A DNA stretch of 29,812 bases from Thermoflexus sp040289485 (GTDB lineage: Bacteria > Chloroflexota > Anaerolineae > Thermoflexales > Thermoflexaceae), in NCBI RefSeq assembly GCF_040289485.1, contig NZ_PSLG01000023.1:1-29812 (forward strand). Direction: 5' to 3'. The notes below the pieces were generated by a model, which was not told where the DNA came from, made no database searches, and saw only the letters and a list, made by a program, of their open reading frames with translations. The position numbers and the translations under genes are program-made. Below are positions 26,772 through 29,812 of the stretch, piece after piece (position 1 is the stretch's first letter; each line of letters starts with the position of its first letter).

Positions 26772-27917
26772 TCAGCGCAACATCAGATCCGTCCACTCCT
26801 GGATCCAGCGCTCCCGGTTGGCATCGATGCGGGCAGGATCCAGCCGGGCCGGTTCCGGGGGTACCTCGGCGAACTTGACGAAGAAATCCGGCAACTTGGC
26901 CTTCGGGTGAACCGGGAAGACGAACATCTGCAAGGGGATGTCCTCTTGGAAGCGCAGGCTGATCATGTAATCCATCCAGCGCTCGGCCAGGTCACGGTTC
27001 TTCGCCCCTTTCAGGATGCCGGCGAACTCGATCTGGCGGAAGCAGGCGTCCTTCCCCAGCACGTTCCCCGTGGGGGGCTCGGAGAGCCGGCCGCCGCTGA
27101 AATACACCTCAGCGGCGGGGCTGGTGGCGTAACTCACCACGATGGGCCGGGTCCCGGGGCTTCCGGTCGCCCCGCTGAACTCTTTATAGTAAGCCTCCTC
27201 CCAGCCCTCGGTGACCTTGACCCCGTTGGCCTTCAGCGCCCGCCAGAAGTCCAGCCAGCGCTCCTCACCGAAATGGGCGATGGTGGCCAGCATGAAGGCC
27301 AGCCCGGGGGAGGAGGTGGCGGGGTTCTCCACCACCAGCAACCCCTTGTACTCGGGCCGGATGAGATCCTCCAGGGTCTCCGGCGGCCGGAGCCCCTTCT
27401 CCCGGAAATACTTCTTGTCATAGTTCAGGCATACGTCCCCGTAATCGATGGGGATGAGGCGGTGCTCGGGGTCCAGCCGGAACGCCGGTGGGATCTCCTC
27501 CAACCCCTGCGGCCGATAGGGCTCGAAGAGATCCTCCCGGAGGGCCCGGCTGAAAAAGGTGTTGTCCACGCCGAAGAAGACATCGGCCAGGGGGGCCCCC
27601 TTCGCCAGGATGGCCTTGTTGAGGGCAGCCCCTGCGTCGCCGGCCTTGAGGATCTGCACCCGCGCGTTGTAACGCTGCTCGAACTCCCGGATCACCTCCT
27701 CGCTGGCGCTGAAACTGTCATGGGTCATCAGCACCAGTTCCCGCGGCCCCGACGGGGTCGCCGTTGGAGGGGACGGAGCCGCCGTGGGCGAAGGGAGGGG
27801 AGAGACCGGCGAGAGCGGAGAACGAGAAGGGGTGGGCGTGGCCGCCGGCGTGGTGCACGCGGCCAGCGCGCCCAGCACAGCCCAGAGGATCCATCCCCAG
27901 CGGGCACAACGGCGCAT
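26772..27917 (-). CDS. tbpA: Thiamine-type ABC transporter substrate-binding lipoprotein
   Basis: A 381-residue exported lipoprotein. The signal MRRCARWGWILWAVLGALAAC has its lipobox Cys at 21. A proline/serine/threonine-rich linker follows (about residues 22-58, repeated TPSRSPLSP-like units). The binding domain starts ELVLMTHDSFSASEEVI, which matches the thiamine-binding (TbpA/ThiB) opening 'TYDSF'. Further marks are ADVFFGVDNTFFSRAL, LIPIDYGDVCLNYDKKYF, PETLEDLIRPEYKGLLVVENPATSSPG (in pieces) and YATSPAAEVYF. The gene is 22 bases after the thiamine pyrophosphokinase stop. Thiamine is favoured over iron by sequence and by the riboswitch. Confidence 0.9.
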   Translation of the reverse strand: MRRCARWGWILWAVLGALAACTTPAATPTPSRSPLSPVSPLPSPTAAPSPPTATPSGPRELVLMTHDSFSASEEVIREFEQRYNARVQILKAGDAGAALNKAILAKGAPLADVFFGVDNTFFSRALREDLFEPYRPQGLEEIPPAFRLDPEHRLIPIDYGDVCLNYDKKYFREKGLRPPETLEDLIRPEYKGLLVVENPATSSPGLAFMLATIAHFGEERWLDFWRALKANGVKVTEGWEEAYYKEFSGATGSPGTRPIVVSYATSPAAEVYFSGGRLSEPPTGNVLGKDACFRQIEFAGILKGAKNRDLAERWMDYMISLRFQEDIPLQMFVFPVHPKAKLPDFFVKFAEVPPEPARLDPARIDANRERWIQEWTDLMLR

Positions 27918-27939
27918 GGCGGAACCTCCCCATACCGGT

Positions 27940-28575
27940 TCAATCGGGCGCCCCCTGCTCGTGGATCACCAGGAGGACACCGTGGCGGACCCGGACGCGG
28001 GCGCGGGGGGCGACCAGCCGGTTGCTGACCCCCAACGTGGAGGCGAAGGGGAGCCGTCCCTCGTGAAGCGGGTAGAACAACCCCTCCAGGGTGACCCCTT
28101 CGGCGTCCCCCGCCAGGGGGATGAGGGAGACGCGATCGCCAGGGGCCCCCTCGATCCACCCTTCCCCGCGGACAATGAACGCCTCCCGCTGCCCATCGAT
28201 GAACCGCACGTCCCGCCCCGCCCATCGTGGGTGGGCCAACAGGAGCAGCGAGGCCACCGTTTGGTCCAGCCGGGAGCCCCAGGCCCCCAAGACCCGCACC
28301 GGGCCCTCCAGGGCCCGGGCGCCCTCCAGGGCCAGCTCCAGGTCCGTGGCGTCCTTGTCCACCGGATGGCGCTCAATGGGCACGCCGGCGCCCTCCAGCC
28401 AGGACTGCGTTTCCGCATCCATCGAATCCAGATCCCCTACTACGCGATGGGGAAGAACCCCGAGGGCCCGCAGATGGGCCGCCCCTCCATCGGCAGCGAT
28501 GATCCATCGGGCCTGAGGGATCATCCGGTGCAACGCCTCTCGATCGACAGCCCCCCCAGCAACGATCAGGATCAC
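27940..28575 (-). CDS. thiN: Thiamine pyrophosphokinase
   Basis: A 211-residue enzyme that converts thiamine to thiamine pyrophosphate using ATP. Marks are ILIVAGGAVDREAL at the start, IIAADGGAAHLRALG, the catalytic motif VVGDLDSMD, DKDATDLELAL, and LGAWGSRLDQTVAS. The C-terminal substrate domain contains SLIPLAG, GVTLEGLFYPL and STLGVSNRLV. The start codon is GTG 28575 with AAGGAGG (28581-28587) five bases upstream. The longer ATG-initiated frame runs into the riboswitch leader. It is the first gene after a TPP riboswitch, so its product's end-product controls it. Confidence 0.93.
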   Translation of the reverse strand: MILIVAGGAVDREALHRMIPQARWIIAADGGAAHLRALGVLPHRVVGDLDSMDAETQSWLEGAGVPIERHPVDKDATDLELALEGARALEGPVRVLGAWGSRLDQTVASLLLLAHPRWAGRDVRFIDGQREAFIVRGEGWIEGAPGDRVSLIPLAGDAEGVTLEGLFYPLHEGRLPFASTLGVSNRLVAPRARVRVRHGVLLVIHEQGAPD

Positions 28576-28580
28576 CCTAG

Positions 28581-28648
28581 CCTCCTTCGGGCGCGTCCAC
28601 GGCCTCAGCGGAGGGACCACGGGGCTCGTGGGGCGACAGAGGAAGACG
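28581..28648 (-). promoter_or_regulatory. Expression platform of the TPP riboswitch (ribosome-site masking)
   Basis: In the leader RNA, UCCCUCCGC (28608-28616 on the complement) can pair perfectly over 9 bases with GCGGAGGGA (28658-28666) in the 3' arm of the aptamer. It can alternatively pair CCUCC with the GGAGG of the thiN ribosome binding site (28581-28587). The two pairings exclude each other. No T tract for an intrinsic terminator is seen, so translational control is the better reading. Confidence 0.55.
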
Positions 28649-28771
28649 AGGACCCCTTCCCTCCGCCGGCATGACCCGGATCCGGTTCGAAGGGTCGGCG
28701 CCGGGCGACGGGATGGTTCCCGTCGGGGGCGCCCTCTCCGCCCGCCAGCCCACGAGCTCTCCCGGGGGCCT
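28649..28771 (-). ncRNA. TPP riboswitch (THI element) aptamer
   Basis: The minus-strand leader contains the conserved TPP blocks in order. GCTCG...CGGGC forms the P2 stem, followed by GGAGAGGG (the CUGAGA box in variant form). ACCCTTCGAACC, GGATCC and GGGTCATGCC (consensus GGRUMAUxCC) follow, then GGCGGAGGGA. An inserted GC hairpin (GACGGGA...TCCCGTC) lies between the boxes. P1 can form from AGGCCCC (5') and GGGGTCCT (3') with one bulged base. It stands directly upstream of thiN and the thiamine-type transporter, which supports TPP as ligand. Confidence 0.9.
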
Positions 28772-28784
28772 GACCCGCTTTCCC

Positions 28785-28813
28785 AGCCTATCCGGGGAGG
28801 CCCGCCATGTCAA
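28785..28813 (-). promoter_or_regulatory. Putative promoter of the riboswitch-led operon
   Basis: A perfect TTGACA (28808-28813 on the complement) is followed after 17 bases by TAGGCT (28785-28790), a weak -10. Transcription would begin near 28778, a few bases before P1 of the TPP aptamer, which fits the geometry expected for a riboswitch leader. Confidence 0.55.
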
Positions 28814-28902
28814 CCGGCCCCTTCGGCAGGCCGGTCACCGGAAAGCCCTTCGTGCATCGAATACATGAGGAGTGCCCATGAAGCCGGGACGGAGGGAGCG
28901 TG

Positions 28903-29163
28903 ATGGTGGGTTCCTCAAAGTGGCCGCGGGTAGTCATCTTCACCACGCCCAACTGCCCATGGTGCCGGGCCGCCAAAGAATACCTGCGCCAGCGGGGCAT
29001 CCCCTTCAAAGAGGTGGACGTCAGCCGGGATGCGGCGGCGGCGCGGGATCTGGTGCGGCGCACCGGGCAGATGGGCGTGCCGGTGCTGGACATCGGTGGT
29101 AAAATCGTCGTCGGTTTCAATCGGCCCCAGATCGACGCCCTGCTGGGGCTGAAGAAGAGGTGA
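28903..29163 (+). CDS. Glutaredoxin-like thiol-disulfide protein
   Basis: An 86-residue thioredoxin-fold protein of the NrdH/YruB-type glutaredoxin group. The redox centre is C18-P-W-C21 in FTTPNCPWCRAAKEYL. The cis-proline loop is TGQMGVPVLDIGGKIVVGF, and the C-terminal helix RPQIDALLGL is typical. It would reduce disulfides of ribonucleotide reductase or other partners. GGAGG precedes a GTGATG pair; ATG 28903 is chosen on spacing, and GTG 28900 would add one residue. It lies 27 bases upstream of groES on the same strand, probably cotranscribed, and diverges from the thiamine operon. Confidence 0.9.
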   Translation: MVGSSKWPRVVIFTTPNCPWCRAAKEYLRQRGIPFKEVDVSRDAAAARDLVRRTGQMGVPVLDIGGKIVVGFNRPQIDALLGLKKR

Positions 29164-29190
29164 ACCTCATGGACAAGGAGGAGGCAGACG

Positions 29191-29529
29191 ATGGGCGAGA
29201 CCCGCTTTCCCTGGCAACCTCTGGGCAGCCGGGTGGTCATCCGCCCGGTGGAGCAAGAGAGCCGCACGCCGAGCGGCCTGATCATCCCCGAGACGGCCAA
29301 GGAGAAACCGCAGGTGGGGATCGTCATCGCCGTCGGCGACGACGAGTCCATCAAAGTCCGGGTGGGCGATCGCGTGCTGTTCCCCAAATATTCGGGGAAC
29401 GAGGTGAAGGTGGACGGCGTGGAGTATCTGATTATGGACGCGGGCGATCTGCTGGCCTACGATACCGAGACCCGGGCCTCCCTGCCCGCGGAGAAGCCAG
29501 CGAAGAAAGGGCGCCGCCCGCGCCGATGA
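29191..29529 (+). CDS. groES: GroES co-chaperonin with basic C-terminal tail
   Basis: A 112-residue Cpn10. It caps GroEL and closes the folding chamber. Marks are PLGSRVVIRPVEQESRTPSG (N-terminal strand), the mobile loop GLIIPETAKEKPQ, GIVIAVG, the dome and barrel region VRVGDRVLFPKYSGNEVKVD, and YLIMDAGDLLAY. The usual protein ends about here (near residue 92-96). The extra tail RASLPAEKPAKKGRRPRR is strongly basic and not part of the normal fold. AAGGAGGAGG (29175-29184) gives a strong ribosome binding site. groEL does not follow: a terminator lies 14 bases after the stop. No CIRCE element was found upstream. Confidence 0.95.
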   Translation: MGETRFPWQPLGSRVVIRPVEQESRTPSGLIIPETAKEKPQVGIVIAVGDDESIKVRVGDRVLFPKYSGNEVKVDGVEYLIMDAGDLLAYDTETRASLPAEKPAKKGRRPRR

Positions 29530-29542
29530 CCAGCGATCCGCC

Positions 29543-29576
29543 GGGCCAGGGCTCCCCGCGCCCTGGCCCTTTCTCT
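29543..29576 (+). terminator. Intrinsic terminator after groES
   Basis: A perfect 10 bp stem, GGGCCAGGGC / GCCCTGGCCC, with a 7-base loop (TCCCCGC) is followed by TTTCTCT. It begins 14 bases after the groES stop and ends the glutaredoxin-groES unit. On the minus strand no T tract follows, so it is directional. Confidence 0.88.
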
Positions 29577-29812
29577 ATCGGCCACCGATGGTTCCCCCTT
29601 CAGGTTTCAGGCGGTTGAGGAACAGCCACTCATAACTCCAGCGCACGGCGGGCGGGAACACCCAGACCGGACGGCGGAAAAGCGCCCGCCCCCGATACCG
29701 GATCTCCACCCAACCCAGCCCCCATCCCCCTTCTCCCCGCATCACCGGGCTCTCCCAAACCTCCGGGATCCACCCCAGCCCCACCGCCGAAACATCCGGC
29801 CGCTCCCCCACC
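29575..29812 (-). CDS. C-terminal part of an unrecognised protein (5' end outside window)
   Basis: The minus-strand frame is open from the right edge to a stop at 29575-29577, at least 78 codons. It reads VGERPDVSAVGLGWIPEVWE, then EIRYRGRALFRRPVWVFPPA and WSYEWLFLNRLKPEGG near the end. It is rich in Trp and Arg. A GTG lies at the very edge, so the true start may be outside. I recognise no family. It converges with groES, and its stop overlaps the T tract of the terminator. Confidence 0.5.
   Translation of the reverse strand, partial: VGERPDVSAVGLGWIPEVWESPVMRGEGGWGLGWVEIRYRGRALFRRPVWVFPPAVRWSYEWLFLNRLKPEGGTIGGR

Noticed and set aside
28870..28903. CIRCE operator or clear promoter in front of the glutaredoxin-groES unit
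   Set aside because: No TTAGCACTC-N9-GAGTGCTAA repeat and no good -35/-10 pair were found; only weak AT-containing stretches (GAATACAT) are present.

Overview
This is a 29.8 kb chromosomal window of very high G+C content, densely packed with bacterial housekeeping and transport genes. It has no rRNA, no insertion sequence, no phage genes and no CRISPR array. The gene set suggests a thermophilic Chloroflexota-type bacterium (Thermoflexus/Anaerolineae-like). The pointers are a serine-pathway class V aminotransferase in place of SerC, a Flp-type pilin with a GQGLVEYAL core, a B-box-like membrane protein and a DUF1786 protein. That assignment rests on family resemblance only. A 19-base N run inside znuA shows that the assembly is a draft scaffold.

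Layout. Positions 1-233 hold the tail of a TPR-like protein. On the minus strand, carA-carB (4655 to 276) encode carbamoyl-phosphate synthase behind a good sigma-70-type promoter. Diverging from it, 4877-8411 is a tightly overlapping serine operon: a SerB-like HAD phosphatase, a class V aminotransferase and a SerA with an ACT domain. It is followed by pncB (NAD salvage). The minus strand from 10831 to 9908 carries a 3-hydroxyisobutyrate/tartronate-semialdehyde-type dehydrogenase. Positions 11025-12082 hold a small Flp pilin gene and an eIF2B-family gene broken by two single-base frameshifts. A SAM methyltransferase (12210-12899) runs antisense into a tRNA-Arg(UCU). mfd occupies 13241-16702.

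The minus-strand block 20072 to 16717 is a zinc uptake operon: a Fur-family regulator (probably Zur), substrate-binding lipoprotein, ATPase, permease and a possible small terminal ORF. Its promoter is followed by a perfect 7-1-7 palindrome that looks like the operator. A decayed coiled-coil/nuclease-like pseudogene lies at about 20184-20699.

The minus strand from 28771 to 20852 appears to be one long transcription unit. It starts with a TPP riboswitch and then has thiamine pyrophosphokinase, a thiamine-type ABC binding protein and fused permease, a LOG-family protein, a DUF1786 protein, a zinc-ribbon membrane protein and recN. The riboswitch leader shows a clear mutually exclusive pairing that could expose or hide the first gene's ribosome binding site. 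At the right end are a glutaredoxin-like gene and groES with a strong terminator, followed by an incomplete minus-strand gene.

I found no clear new defence or mobile system. The most interesting items are the riboswitch-led operon with its unrelated-looking passengers, the Zur-type operator, and three decayed or damaged loci.
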